A stretch of DNA of 40,980 nucleotides, from the NCBI GenBank assembly GCA_000435275.1, contig FR883826.1, positions 1 to 40,980 of the forward strand, read 5' to 3'. The position numbers and the translations under genes were made by a program. Origin of the DNA: Clostridium sp. CAG:557 (GTDB lineage: Bacteria; Bacillota; Clostridia; Oscillospirales; Acutalibacteraceae). A model generated the notes under the pieces. It was given only the letters and a program-made list of their open reading frames with translations, was not told the DNA's origin and did no database searches. How positions within the stretch are numbered: position 1 is the first letter of the stretch; every line of letters starts with the position of its first letter. This document shows positions 1 through 7,622 of this stretch, one piece after another.

Positions 1-12
1 TAAATCCAGCAT
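1..12 (-). CDS. 5' end of an unidentified gene running off the window
   Basis: An ATG at position 12 (minus strand) begins one base after the stop of the 48-residue ORF upstream. A GGAGG lies about 9 bases before it, inside the 3' end of that ORF. Only four codons (M-L-D-L) are inside the window, so the product cannot be named. The tight coupling suggests the two genes are cotranscribed. Confidence 0.55.
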
Positions 13-13
13 T

Positions 14-160
14 TTATCTGTCCTCCATGTTTTGTTTTAATTTTTTGCAGACGATTTTAAACGCATCAAGAGTTTTTTTTTCGAGGTCTCTTAATTCATC
101 CGCTTGTTTTAAATTGATTACTATTAAAATGAAAATTACTATTAACAAAAATATTTGCAT
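14..160 (-). CDS. Small single-pass membrane protein (48 aa), hypothetical
   Basis: This 48-residue ORF starts at an ATG preceded by GGAGGG with a 6-base gap, a strong ribosome binding site. Residues 3-17 are almost all Ile, Leu, Val and Phe and would form one membrane helix. Residues 18-48 are charged (Lys, Asp, Glu, Arg), probably a short cytoplasmic helix. It stops one base before the next minus-strand gene, whose GGAGG lies within its last codons, so the two are probably translationally coupled. I recognise no family. It could be an accessory subunit of the downstream product or a leader ORF. The evidence is the ribosome binding site, the amphipathic composition and the gene coupling, not homology. 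Confidence 0.6.
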   Translation of the reverse strand: MQIFLLIVIFILIVINLKQADELRDLEKKTLDAFKIVCKKLKQNMEDR

Positions 161-263
161 GGTTTTCCCTCCACAGAAATTAGAAAACAGCTAAGTTTGT
201 AATACGTATCCTAGAAAAGATATCGCATATCAAAAATAGCTGTCTTTTTGTTATTCAAAAAAA

Positions 264-518
264 TTAAAAATTTATACAAATATCATATGTACATTTTTGT
301 AGATGGCCTTTAACCGACCGGTTTTGCCTTTTAAAAGTCAATGTTTGTACGGGACATATTTCATTTACCATTTGTCCGCCAACAGAACCTGCTTCTCTTG
401 AAGTCAAATGTCCATTATAGCCTTCTTTTAAATCAACGCCAACTTCATTGGCTGCTTCCATTTTGAATTTATCAAGAGCCTCACGTGCTTCAGGAACAAC
501 AACTGAATTTTTAGACAT
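264..518 (-). CDS. Alpha/beta-type small acid-soluble spore protein with atypical C-terminus
   Basis: Alpha/beta SASPs coat and protect DNA in the spore core and are degraded by the GPR protease at germination. The N-terminal two thirds carry the family pattern: EAREALDKFKMEAANEVGV, which includes the usual GPR cleavage region, then LTSREAGSVGGQMV. I take the ATG at 518, with AAGGAG nine bases upstream. A TTG six bases earlier is too close to that site. The protein is 84 residues. After GGQMV the family normally ends within some 15 residues in a helix beginning K-[KR]-M-I. Here about 34 unrelated residues follow, including two cysteines that are rare in this family. This may be a decayed or replaced C-terminus. 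It is probably transcribed late in the forespore (sigma-G in known relatives), but I could not identify such a promoter. Confidence 0.88.
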   Translation of the reverse strand: MSKNSVVVPEAREALDKFKMEAANEVGVDLKEGYNGHLTSREAGSVGGQMVNEICPVQTLTFKRQNRSVKGHLQKCTYDICINF

Positions 519-640
519 AGTCAATCACTCCTTCTTTTCAATATTCGATATTATCATTATTTGCGTTTGCAAGAATATTGTTTACAGAAAGTAAATTAAT
601 TATAAACGGTATTTTTTAGATAAAATATTTATAAATTTAT

Positions 641-1192
641 TTAAATTTCGTAACCATTTATTGATGGAATCTCAGCTAAAAGAAGAAGCGTACATATTAT
701 TAATAATGTACTAGGTTCATATACTGAGCTTAACTTTACCGTAAATTCATGCGGTTCAATTACTGTATTCTCAGCTTGTAAGTATCTTTGCAGCGCTACA
801 ATTGCTTGTGTGTGTGAAATGCTAGAAAAACTCAGAGTATTTTTCACTGAAGTTCCACAAGTTATCACAATTTGATTTGTTCTTTCCAAAAATTTTATAG
901 CATTCAAGTTCTGTTCATCTACTATGGGTAAAAATTTCGTTGGAAATTTGCTTTCATCTAAAATTTTAAACGATTTTTTAAAAAGAAAAATTCCATTACC
1001 TTCAATTATATTTGGCAAAGTTTCCATTTCATACACCAAAAACTGATTTTTATCAGCTTGACTTTTTTTGAACGAACCGCAGACTAATTTGTTTTTGTTA
1101 AAAAAACTCACATCACCATACCTAGACAAAGTCTTTAAAAGTATATTACTCAGGCTGGTATCCTCATCGCTCCCATAAACAATAATGTTCAT
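641..1192 (-). CDS. Hypothetical protein, 183 aa, unrecognised
   Basis: I do not recognise the family. The ATG at 1192 has GCGAGG seven bases upstream. The N-terminus (MNIIVYGSDEDTSLSNILLK) looks like a beta strand, a turn and a helix, as at the start of a Rossmann-like or P-loop-like fold, but there is no Walker A motif. A central stretch, VITCGTSVKNTLSFSS followed by AIVALQRYL, has the look of a conserved motif. A hydrophobic stretch (about 162-174, TLLIICTLLLLAE) lies near the C-terminus. It is transcribed divergently from the comEA-like gene, with about 160 bases between them. The function is unknown. Confidence 0.7.
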   Translation of the reverse strand: MNIIVYGSDEDTSLSNILLKTLSRYGDVSFFNKNKLVCGSFKKSQADKNQFLVYEMETLPNIIEGNGIFLFKKSFKILDESKFPTKFLPIVDEQNLNAIKFLERTNQIVITCGTSVKNTLSFSSISHTQAIVALQRYLQAENTVIEPHEFTVKLSSVYEPSTLLIICTLLLLAEIPSINGYEI

Positions 1193-1286
1193 ATTTTAAG
1201 CCTCGCTTTTATAATGTATAAAAATAACAATATAAATATATTTATCAAATCAAAACACGCATATTCATTGAAATTTTTTCTTTTTG

Positions 1287-1315
1287 TTTACATTTTTTGA
1301 ATTGTATTGTAAAAT
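1287..1315 (+). promoter_or_regulatory. Sigma-A-type promoter for comEA-like gene
   Basis: TTTACA at 1287-1292, a 17-base spacer and TAAAAT at 1310-1315 lie 37 bases before the ATG at 1352. Confidence 0.6.
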
Positions 1316-1351
1316 TATGTAGAAAAATTAAACATTGAAGGGACTTGCATT

Positions 1352-1795
1352 ATGGATATCAAACACAATCACGAAAAAATATTAATAATCATCGCACTTG
1401 TTTTCTGCGCAGGAATATTATTTTACAATGCATTTTTTATTCCTGACATCTCCATTCCATCGGTAATTTATGTGGACTCTGCCACCTCTGGCACTAAAGA
1501 AAGCGATACCGATGAAAATTCTAATGGTGATAAAAGCGAAAATTCAGAAGAAACTATTAACTCTAATTCAAAAGCAAATTCATCATCCAGCAGCGCAAGT
1601 TCAAAAGTGAATATCAACACGGCAACAGCTGAAGAATTAGATGAAAAGCTAACCGGTATCGGCCCTGCCATTGCAAAAAGAATAATTGAATATCGAAACA
1701 GCATCGGAAAATTTTCTTCTATAGAAGAAATAAAAAATGTTTCTGGTATTGGTGATAAAACTTTTGAAAAATTTAAAGATACAATTTGTGTTTAA
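1352..1795 (+). CDS. comEA: ComEA-like helix-hairpin-helix DNA-binding protein
   Basis: ComEA is the membrane-anchored DNA receptor for natural transformation. Residues about 10-31 are one membrane helix. Residues 32-86 are a Ser/Asn/Glu/Lys-rich linker. Residues 88-147 form the double helix-hairpin-helix DNA-binding domain, with VNINTATAEEL, GIGPAIAKRIIEYR, FSSIEEIKNVSGIG and a final F-E-K-F-K helix. The usual SLBB domain between anchor and HhH is absent, so at 147 residues it is shorter than typical ComEA. AAGGGA lies eight bases before the ATG. No comEC or other competence gene is nearby. The next gene (SpoIIQ-like) follows in the same direction after 87 bases. HhH domains of this type also occur in proteins unrelated to uptake, so the competence role is inferred. 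Confidence 0.8.
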   Translation: MDIKHNHEKILIIIALVFCAGILFYNAFFIPDISIPSVIYVDSATSGTKESDTDENSNGDKSENSEETINSNSKANSSSSSASSKVNINTATAEELDEKLTGIGPAIAKRIIEYRNSIGKFSSIEEIKNVSGIGDKTFEKFKDTICV

Positions 1796-1882
1796 AAATT
1801 AAATTTCATTTAGCAGATTTTTTATTTTGTGGTGCATACTGCTACATTTTTAGGCAAAGATATACTCGGAGGTGCAGTAAAC

Positions 1883-2617
1883 ATGAACGAAATAAAAATA
1901 AATAATCCAAAAGAAAAAAATAAAAAGAAAGGCGCACATTTTTATGCAGCCTTAGGAATTTGCATTCTGGCTGTTGGAGTCGCTGCATATACAACTTACG
2001 ACAGTATTAAACGCTTTGCAGGTTCCGACGACGATGTGATTACATCTAAAACTCAACAAAGGTACAAAGTGCAAAATAATGCAGATGAAAAAGACACTAA
2101 AAACGCATCAAATAAAGCAAAAAAAAATCTCGATGAAACTACATCAAAAATAAAAAATCAGCCAAATTCAGACAGTAGTTCTCCAGAGGTTATCTCTACA
2201 AATGCTGAATCCAGCGGAGTTATCGTCTACCCTACATCAAAAAATATTGTAAAGGATTTCAGTGGAGAAAATCCTGTTTTTTCTAAAACTTTAAATGATT
2301 GGCGAGTTCATAAAGGCATCGACTTGGCAGCTGAACAAGGCAGCAAAATAAAAGCTATTACAAACGGAACTGTTAAAGAAATCTACAATGATGCTCTATA
2401 TGGAACAACTATGGTAATTGAGCATGATGGAGGATTTTGCGCATATTATTCGGGCCTTGGCGAAACAACTTTGGTCAATGTAGACGATAAAGTAGAAGCT
2501 GGCCAAGAAATAGCTTCAATTAATGGCGTTCCTTGTGAATCTGCCGATGGATATCACCTGCATCTATCTATTAAAAAAGACGACAAATTTATTAACCCAG
2601 CAGAAATTTTAGGATAA
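1883..2617 (+). CDS. spoIIQ: M23 (LytM) peptidase-domain membrane protein, SpoIIQ-like
   Basis: The start is set by GGAGGT nine bases before the ATG at 1883. An earlier in-frame GTG at 1829 has no such site. The 244 residues comprise a basic N-terminus, one membrane helix (about 21-41), a low-complexity linker to about 110 and a LytM domain (113-244). The zinc ligands look complete: H143-x3-D147 in HKGID and H225-x-H227 in HLHLS. SpoIIQ is the forespore partner of SpoIIIAH in the engulfment channel. Clostridial SpoIIQ proteins keep the ligands that the Bacillus subtilis protein has partly lost. Size, single anchor, linker and a spore-former context fit SpoIIQ, but other anchored M23 endopeptidases share this layout. 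spoIID, often adjacent, is 30 kb away here. Confidence 0.75.
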   Translation: MNEIKINNPKEKNKKKGAHFYAALGICILAVGVAAYTTYDSIKRFAGSDDDVITSKTQQRYKVQNNADEKDTKNASNKAKKNLDETTSKIKNQPNSDSSSPEVISTNAESSGVIVYPTSKNIVKDFSGENPVFSKTLNDWRVHKGIDLAAEQGSKIKAITNGTVKEIYNDALYGTTMVIEHDGGFCAYYSGLGETTLVNVDDKVEAGQEIASINGVPCESADGYHLHLSIKKDDKFINPAEILG

Positions 2618-2626
2618 AGTATTATA

Positions 2627-2668
2627 AAAAGCATGAACATAAAAAGTTTATGCTTTTCATTTTTATTT
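2627..2668 (+). terminator. Rho-independent terminator after spoIIQ-like gene
   Basis: A 12-bp stem (AAAAGCATGAAC with GTTTATGCTTTT, one G-T pair) is followed by a T-rich tail from 2659. Confidence 0.8.
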
Positions 2669-2860
2669 AAATCGTACGGATTCATAACATTACTTTTCAT
2701 TGTAAAAAAGTTTTTGCCAATAAATTCAATTAGAGAGCCATTTGCACGGTTAATCTGTTATTTCAAAGAGGGTTGTCTTTTTTTAGTTAATAAAAAAAAT
2801 TAAAAAATATAAATTAATACTTTTCTTTAGCATATACATATATAAAAGGACTGATTTTGT

Positions 2861-3739
2861 ATGTATATAAATTTAAAAATAAAAAAGCCATTGTTTATTT
2901 TTTTCACAATAACATTTGTTGTTCTTTTAGGATTTTCTCTAAGCTGGGGCAAGAATTTGCTTTTGGCTGCAGTATCTGAACAAGAAGATTATGTAAATCT
3001 GCCAATACTTATGTATCATTCCATTTTAAAAACAAATAAATCTAAAGGAAAATTCATTGTCTCTCCCGACACCTTCGAGGAAGATTTAAAGTACATAAAA
3101 GATAAGGGATACACTACAGTTGTAATGAAAGATTTGATCGATTATGTTTACGAAAACAAAGAATTACCAGAAAAACCTATAATGTTGACCTTCGATGATG
3201 GTTATTATAATAATTATTTATATGCTTTTCCACTTTTAAAAAAGTATGATTGTAAAATGGTTCTCTCCCCTATTGGCAAGCAGTGCGATATTTACAGTGA
3301 AAATAAAGATAAAAACCCTAATTATGCTCACTGTTCTTGGAACGATTTAAAAGAAATGAAAGATTCGGGTCTTGTGGAAATTCAAAATCATTCGTATAAT
3401 ATGCATACTATTACAAAAAATCGACGCGGGACTAAAAAAAATAAAAATGAAAGCTTCGAACATTATCAAAATGCCTTTTGCAGCGACGTTAATTTAATGC
3501 AAAACAAAATTGCAGAATATCTAGACACCACCCCAACAACTTTTGTTTTTCCTTTTGGTGCAATAAGTAATTGTTCATTAGATATACTTAGGCAGCTTGG
3601 ATTTAAAGCAATCTTGAATTGTGAAGGAAAAATAAACAAGCTTACAAAAGATCCAGAAAAATTATACTGTCTTTGCCGAATTTTACGTCCACCCAATACT
3701 TCAAGCGCATCATTTTTTAAAAATAAAATCGAAAAATAA
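2861..3739 (+). CDS. Polysaccharide deacetylase (NodB/CE4 family)
   Basis: CE4 enzymes remove acetyl groups from peptidoglycan or other surface glycans using a metal held by Asp-His-His. A membrane anchor or signal sequence spans residues about 10-38. The NodB domain follows: LPILMYHSI, then the TFDDG motif (catalytic base and metal Asp), and HSYNMH with the two metal histidines. A later FVFPFGA segment matches the usual R/F-P-x-G region. The protein is 292 residues, typical for single-domain family members. AGGA lies ten bases before the ATG. It stands alone between two terminators. In spore formers such enzymes include PdaA/PdaB-type cortex enzymes, but the sequence alone does not say which substrate is used. 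Confidence 0.88.
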   Translation: MYINLKIKKPLFIFFTITFVVLLGFSLSWGKNLLLAAVSEQEDYVNLPILMYHSILKTNKSKGKFIVSPDTFEEDLKYIKDKGYTTVVMKDLIDYVYENKELPEKPIMLTFDDGYYNNYLYAFPLLKKYDCKMVLSPIGKQCDIYSENKDKNPNYAHCSWNDLKEMKDSGLVEIQNHSYNMHTITKNRRGTKKNKNESFEHYQNAFCSDVNLMQNKIAEYLDTTPTTFVFPFGAISNCSLDILRQLGFKAILNCEGKINKLTKDPEKLYCLCRILRPPNTSSASFFKNKIEK

Positions 3740-3773
3740 ACGGAATCCAATTAAAAAGGATTCCGTTCTTATA
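3738..3773. terminator. Bidirectional terminator between deacetylase gene and rny
   Basis: A perfect stem AACGGAATCC / GGATTCCGTT (3739-3748 with 3758-3767) has T-rich tails in both directions and serves the two convergent genes. Confidence 0.85.
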
Positions 3774-5327
3774 TTATTTTGCGTATTCAATTACCCTGCT
3801 TTCACGAATTATATTCACTTTAATTTGGCCAGGATAATCAAGTTCATCTTCAATTTTTTTACAAATCTCTCGTGCCAAAATCGTCATACGTTCATCATTT
3901 ACAACTTCTGGTTTGACCATTATACGGACTTCTCTTCCTGCCTGAATTGCAAAACATCTCTCTACTCCATTAAACGAAGACGCCACTTCCTCTAACTTTT
4001 CAAGGCGCTTAATATAATTTTCAAGGTTTTCTCGTCGGGCACCAGGTCTTGCCGCAGAAATCGCATCTGCCGCCTGAACAAGGCATGCAATAACAGTTTG
4101 AGCTTGAATGTCCCCGTGGTGTGCATGGATTGCATGAATTACGGCCTCATTTTCGTGATATTTTTTAGCAACATCCACACCAATTTCAATATGCGACCCC
4201 TCAATTTCGTGGTCTAAGGCTTTTCCAATATCATGCAAAAGCCCTGCACGTCGAGCCATTGTTGGGTCTAAACCTAATTCAGATGCCATTAACCCAGACA
4301 AATGCGCCACTTCTAAAGAATGTTCCAAAACGTTTTGGCCATAGCTGGTCCGATATCTAAGCCGACCAAGTAATTTAATCAACTCAGGGTGAATTGAATT
4401 CACACCGGCCTCAATTACCGCACGCTCACCCTCAGACTTAATGCTTTGGTCAACTTCATGCTTTGCACGTTCAATAGTCTCTTCTATTCTTGCAGGATGA
4501 ATTCTTCCATCCGTGACAAGATTTTCTAACGCAATTCTAGCTATTTCTCTACGAATCGGGTCAAAACTAGAAATTGTAATAGCTTCAGGAGTGTCATCTA
4601 TAATTAAATCTACACCTGTTAAAGTCTCTATTGCTCGAATATTTCTTCCTTCACGACCAATAATTCTGCCTTTCATTTCATCATTTGGCAAAGGAACAAC
4701 GCTCACTGTCGCTTCTGCAACATGTTCTGATGCACACCGTTGAATAGCCAAAGAAATAATTTCGCGAGCCTTTTTTTCAGATTCGTCCTTAGCCTTTTGC
4801 TCAAACTCCATGATCTTAACTGCTTTTTCGTGAGTTAATTCTTCGTCTAAGTTCTGAAGCAAATACTCCTTTGCCTGCTGAAGTGTAAACCCAGAGATTT
4901 TTTCAAGAGCCTCAAATTGTTTTTGCTTAAGACCATCAATTTCCTTTAATTTTTCATCAATTAATTTAGATTTTTTTGACAACTCTTCGTTTTTAGCATC
5001 TAAATTATCGATTTTTTTATCGAGAGATTCTTCACGCTGCAAAATTCTATGCTCTTGCCGCTGAATATCCTTGCGTTTTTCTGCAATTTCTTTTTCAGAC
5101 TCTGCACGCATCTTATGTACTTCATCTTTGCCCTCGAATATAATTGAATTCTTTTTAGTTTGCGCATCACTTATAGCCTCGCTCAAGATTTTTTTAGCCT
5201 CTTGTTCAGCGGAATTTATAGTGGATTCGGCAACTTTTTTGCGATGGGAAACTCCCAACATAAATGATATAAAAGCTGTTACTACACAGATTATGCCAGA
5301 CAGTATAAGTATAAGCCCTACATTCAA
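3774..5327 (-). CDS. rny: Ribonuclease Y
   Basis: RNase Y is the membrane-bound endoribonuclease that initiates mRNA decay in many Firmicutes. All domains are present in order: an N-terminal membrane helix (about 3-26), a long Lys/Glu-rich coiled coil to about 190, a KH domain with GRIIGREGRNIRAIE, and an HD domain with HDIGKA plus the following histidine-rich segment. The best start is a TTG at 5327, seven bases after GGAGG. The in-frame GTG at 5336 overlaps that site. This gives 517 residues, close to the family's roughly 520. A sigma-A-like promoter lies 200 bases upstream, so the leader is long. Confidence 0.96.
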   Translation of the reverse strand: MNVGLILILSGIICVVTAFISFMLGVSHRKKVAESTINSAEQEAKKILSEAISDAQTKKNSIIFEGKDEVHKMRAESEKEIAEKRKDIQRQEHRILQREESLDKKIDNLDAKNEELSKKSKLIDEKLKEIDGLKQKQFEALEKISGFTLQQAKEYLLQNLDEELTHEKAVKIMEFEQKAKDESEKKAREIISLAIQRCASEHVAEATVSVVPLPNDEMKGRIIGREGRNIRAIETLTGVDLIIDDTPEAITISSFDPIRREIARIALENLVTDGRIHPARIEETIERAKHEVDQSIKSEGERAVIEAGVNSIHPELIKLLGRLRYRTSYGQNVLEHSLEVAHLSGLMASELGLDPTMARRAGLLHDIGKALDHEIEGSHIEIGVDVAKKYHENEAVIHAIHAHHGDIQAQTVIACLVQAADAISAARPGARRENLENYIKRLEKLEEVASSFNGVERCFAIQAGREVRIMVKPEVVNDERMTILAREICKKIEDELDYPGQIKVNIIRESRVIEYAK

Positions 5328-5527
5328 AATAGGCACCTCCTTGATAATTTTTTTGATATTTTAAAGAAATTAATTTTTTATTTATAGGATAAATTCAAGT
5401 TCAAAGTTAATTATAATTTTTAATTTCGTTGTTAAAAAATTTTATTTTCAAAAAATATATAAAAAACGATAAAAAGTCGAATGTATACCTATAACTGCGA
5501 GATTTTTTTATAAAAGTCTCAAATATT

Positions 5528-5557
5528 ATTGTATTACTTTAAACATGGTACTGTCAA
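5528..5557 (-). promoter_or_regulatory. Sigma-A promoter of rny
   Basis: On the minus strand, a consensus TTGACA (5557-5552), an 18-base spacer and TACAAT (5533-5528). Confidence 0.7.
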
Positions 5558-5572
5558 GCAAATTATCTCTTG

Positions 5573-5604
5573 TTGACTTAAATAAATCATGGTGATATTA
5601 TAAT
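5573..5604 (+). promoter_or_regulatory. Sigma-A promoter of thrS
   Basis: TTGACT at 5573-5578, a 17-base spacer ending in TGA (extended -10) and TATTAT at 5596-5601. An overlapping TATAAT sits at 5599-5604. Confidence 0.7.
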
Positions 5605-5641
5605 ATTTAAGTGTAAATTTAGTTAAAAGGTGTGTGAAGTT

Positions 5642-7558
5642 ATGATAAATGTTACATTAAAAGATGGTATCGTAAAGCAATACGAAAAAAATACAACCGC
5701 TGAACAAATAGCAAAGTCACTTGGTATGGGACTTTATAAAGCTGCCTGTGCTGCAAAATTAAATGGTAAACTCGTTGACCTTAGAACTCCAATAACTGAT
5801 GATTCTAATTTGGAGATTTTAACTTTTGACGACGACGATTTTTGCAAAAAGGTTTACTGGCACACCTCATCTCACATTTTGGCTCAAGCTGTTTTAAGGT
5901 TATTTCCAGAAGCAAAACTGGCCATAGGCCCTGCTATCGACAAAGGTTTTTATTATGATTTTGATTTGCCTCGGTCTCTCAATGCTCAGGATTTAGAAAA
6001 AATTGAGTGCGAAATGAAAAAAATTATAAAAGAAAATTTGCCACTGGAACGCTTCGAATTGCCTTATGATGAAGCTATTGCTTTGATGAAAGAAAATAGC
6101 CAGAATTATAAACTTGAATTAATAGAAAAGCACGCTGGTAACGGTGAAAAATTATCTTTTTATAAGCAAGCTAATTTCGTGGATTTATGCGCAGGTCCTC
6201 ACGTAATTTCAACCGGTCAAATTAAGGCAGTAAAACTGTTAAACTGCACCGGTGCTTACTGGCGCGGTGACGCTAATGGCCCAATGCTTCAACGTATTTA
6301 CGGAATTTCTTTTCCTAAAAATGCTGATCTTGAAAACTATTTGACGACAATTGAAGAAGCTAAAAAACGTGACCACAGAAAACTCGGCAGAGAACTTGAA
6401 CTTTTTGATTTGTTCGATGAAGGCCCAGGATTTCCATTCTTTTTTCCGAATGGCATGAAACTCCGAAACGCCTTGCTCGACTTTTGGCACGAAGAACATG
6501 ATAAAGCTGGCTACGTTGAAATTAAAACGCCAATGATATTAAATAAGGATTTATGGCTACGTTCTGGCCACTGGGAGCATTATAAAGACAATATGTACGT
6601 CACTCAAATTGATGAGCAAGAATATGCCATAAAACCAATGAATTGTCCGGGTGGAATGTTAGTATATAAAAGCAAACCGCACTCTTATCGAGAACTTCCT
6701 ATGCGTGTCGCTGAATTGGGCCTTGTTCATCGTCATGAATTGTCCGGAGCTTTGCATGGTTTGATGAGAGTTCGTTGTTTCACACAAGACGATGCTCATA
6801 TATTTATGACTCCTGAACAAATTGAGCATGAAATTATCAGTGTAATGGAGCTTATCGATAAGTTTTATTCTACATTTGGTTTTAAATACCATATTGAACT
6901 TTCGACTCGTCCTGATGACTCTTTGGGCACAGACGAGCAATGGGAACGCGCAACAAACGGCCTAAAAAATGCTCTTGATACAATTGGTAAAAAATATAAA
7001 ATAAATGAGGGCGATGGTGCATTCTACGGGCCTAAAATTGATTTTCATCTTGAGGACTGCTTAGGCAGAACTTGGCAATGTGGAACGATTCAGCTTGACT
7101 TTCAAATGCCTGAACGTTTTGATTTAACTTACATCGGCGAAGATGGAGAAAAACATCGTCCGGTAATGATTCATCGCGTGGTTTTAGGTAGTATTGAAAG
7201 ATTTATTGGAATTTTAACAGAGCATTTTGCTGGTGCATTTCCACTTTGGTTGGCACCAGAACAAGTCCGAGTTCTGCCAATAAGTGATAGGCTACACGGT
7301 GAGGCAATAAAAGTTCAAAATGAGCTTAAAAAGTTGAAAGTTCGCGTCACAACTGACACTAGGAGCGAGAAAATCGGTTATAAAATCAGAGAAGCTCAAC
7401 TTAAAAAAATTCCTTACATGTTGGTAATCGGAGATAAAGAAATCGAAACGAACACAGTTTCAGTACGCTCTAGAAGTGCCGGAGATTTAGGTACGATGAG
7501 CCTTGGTGATTTTATAAAAATGATTCATTCAGAAATAGTTGAAAAAGTTATAAAATAA
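5642..7558 (+). CDS. thrS: Threonyl-tRNA synthetase
   Basis: It charges tRNA-Thr in the cytoplasm. The 638 residues follow the family order: a TGS domain (1-60), an editing domain with HTSSH and the DLCAGPH segment, a class II catalytic core, and a C-terminal anticodon-binding domain from about 545. The zinc ligands are visible: Cys in PMNCPGG, His in DDAHIF and His in VMIHR. Motif 3 is GSIERFIGIL. The start is the ATG at 5642, with AAGGTG nine bases upstream. An in-frame GTG at 5630 overlaps that site and would add four residues. No T-box leader is apparent, which is unusual for the group. Confidence 0.97.
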   Translation: MINVTLKDGIVKQYEKNTTAEQIAKSLGMGLYKAACAAKLNGKLVDLRTPITDDSNLEILTFDDDDFCKKVYWHTSSHILAQAVLRLFPEAKLAIGPAIDKGFYYDFDLPRSLNAQDLEKIECEMKKIIKENLPLERFELPYDEAIALMKENSQNYKLELIEKHAGNGEKLSFYKQANFVDLCAGPHVISTGQIKAVKLLNCTGAYWRGDANGPMLQRIYGISFPKNADLENYLTTIEEAKKRDHRKLGRELELFDLFDEGPGFPFFFPNGMKLRNALLDFWHEEHDKAGYVEIKTPMILNKDLWLRSGHWEHYKDNMYVTQIDEQEYAIKPMNCPGGMLVYKSKPHSYRELPMRVAELGLVHRHELSGALHGLMRVRCFTQDDAHIFMTPEQIEHEIISVMELIDKFYSTFGFKYHIELSTRPDDSLGTDEQWERATNGLKNALDTIGKKYKINEGDGAFYGPKIDFHLEDCLGRTWQCGTIQLDFQMPERFDLTYIGEDGEKHRPVMIHRVVLGSIERFIGILTEHFAGAFPLWLAPEQVRVLPISDRLHGEAIKVQNELKKLKVRVTTDTRSEKIGYKIREAQLKKIPYMLVIGDKEIETNTVSVRSRSAGDLGTMSLGDFIKMIHSEIVEKVIK

Positions 7559-7572
7559 AAAAATTTCCAAAT

Positions 7573-7622
7573 AAAAAGAGTTCTTTTGCAGATATATTCT
7601 CAATGCAAAGGACTCTCTTTTT
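7573..7622. terminator. Terminator after thrS (possibly bidirectional)
   Basis: A long imperfect stem (AAAAAGAG...TTTTGCA with TGCAAAG...CTCTTTTT) has a T-rich tail on the plus strand and an equally suitable one on the minus strand. Confidence 0.8.

Larger units (their letters stand above)
5328..5641. promoter_or_regulatory. Divergent rny/thrS intergenic region (314 bases)
   Basis: This stretch has no gene. It holds one promoter for each flanking gene (listed separately). The rny leader of about 190 bases is extremely AT-rich, with a weak GAGA/TCTC hairpin near 5501-5522. The thrS leader is only about 30 bases long. I searched for the T-box signature (TGGNACC within an antiterminator) common upstream of Firmicute thrS genes and did not find it. 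Confidence 0.6.

Noticed and set aside
180..255. Inverted repeat (ACAGCTA...TAGCTGT) downstream of the spore protein gene
   Set aside because: The loop would be about 45 bases long and the T run is poor, so I do not call it a terminator.
1834..1862. Possible sigma-F-type promoter (GCATA, then GGCAAAGATA) before the SpoIIQ-like gene
   Set aside because: The spacer is only 14 bases, and transcription would start inside the ribosome binding site.
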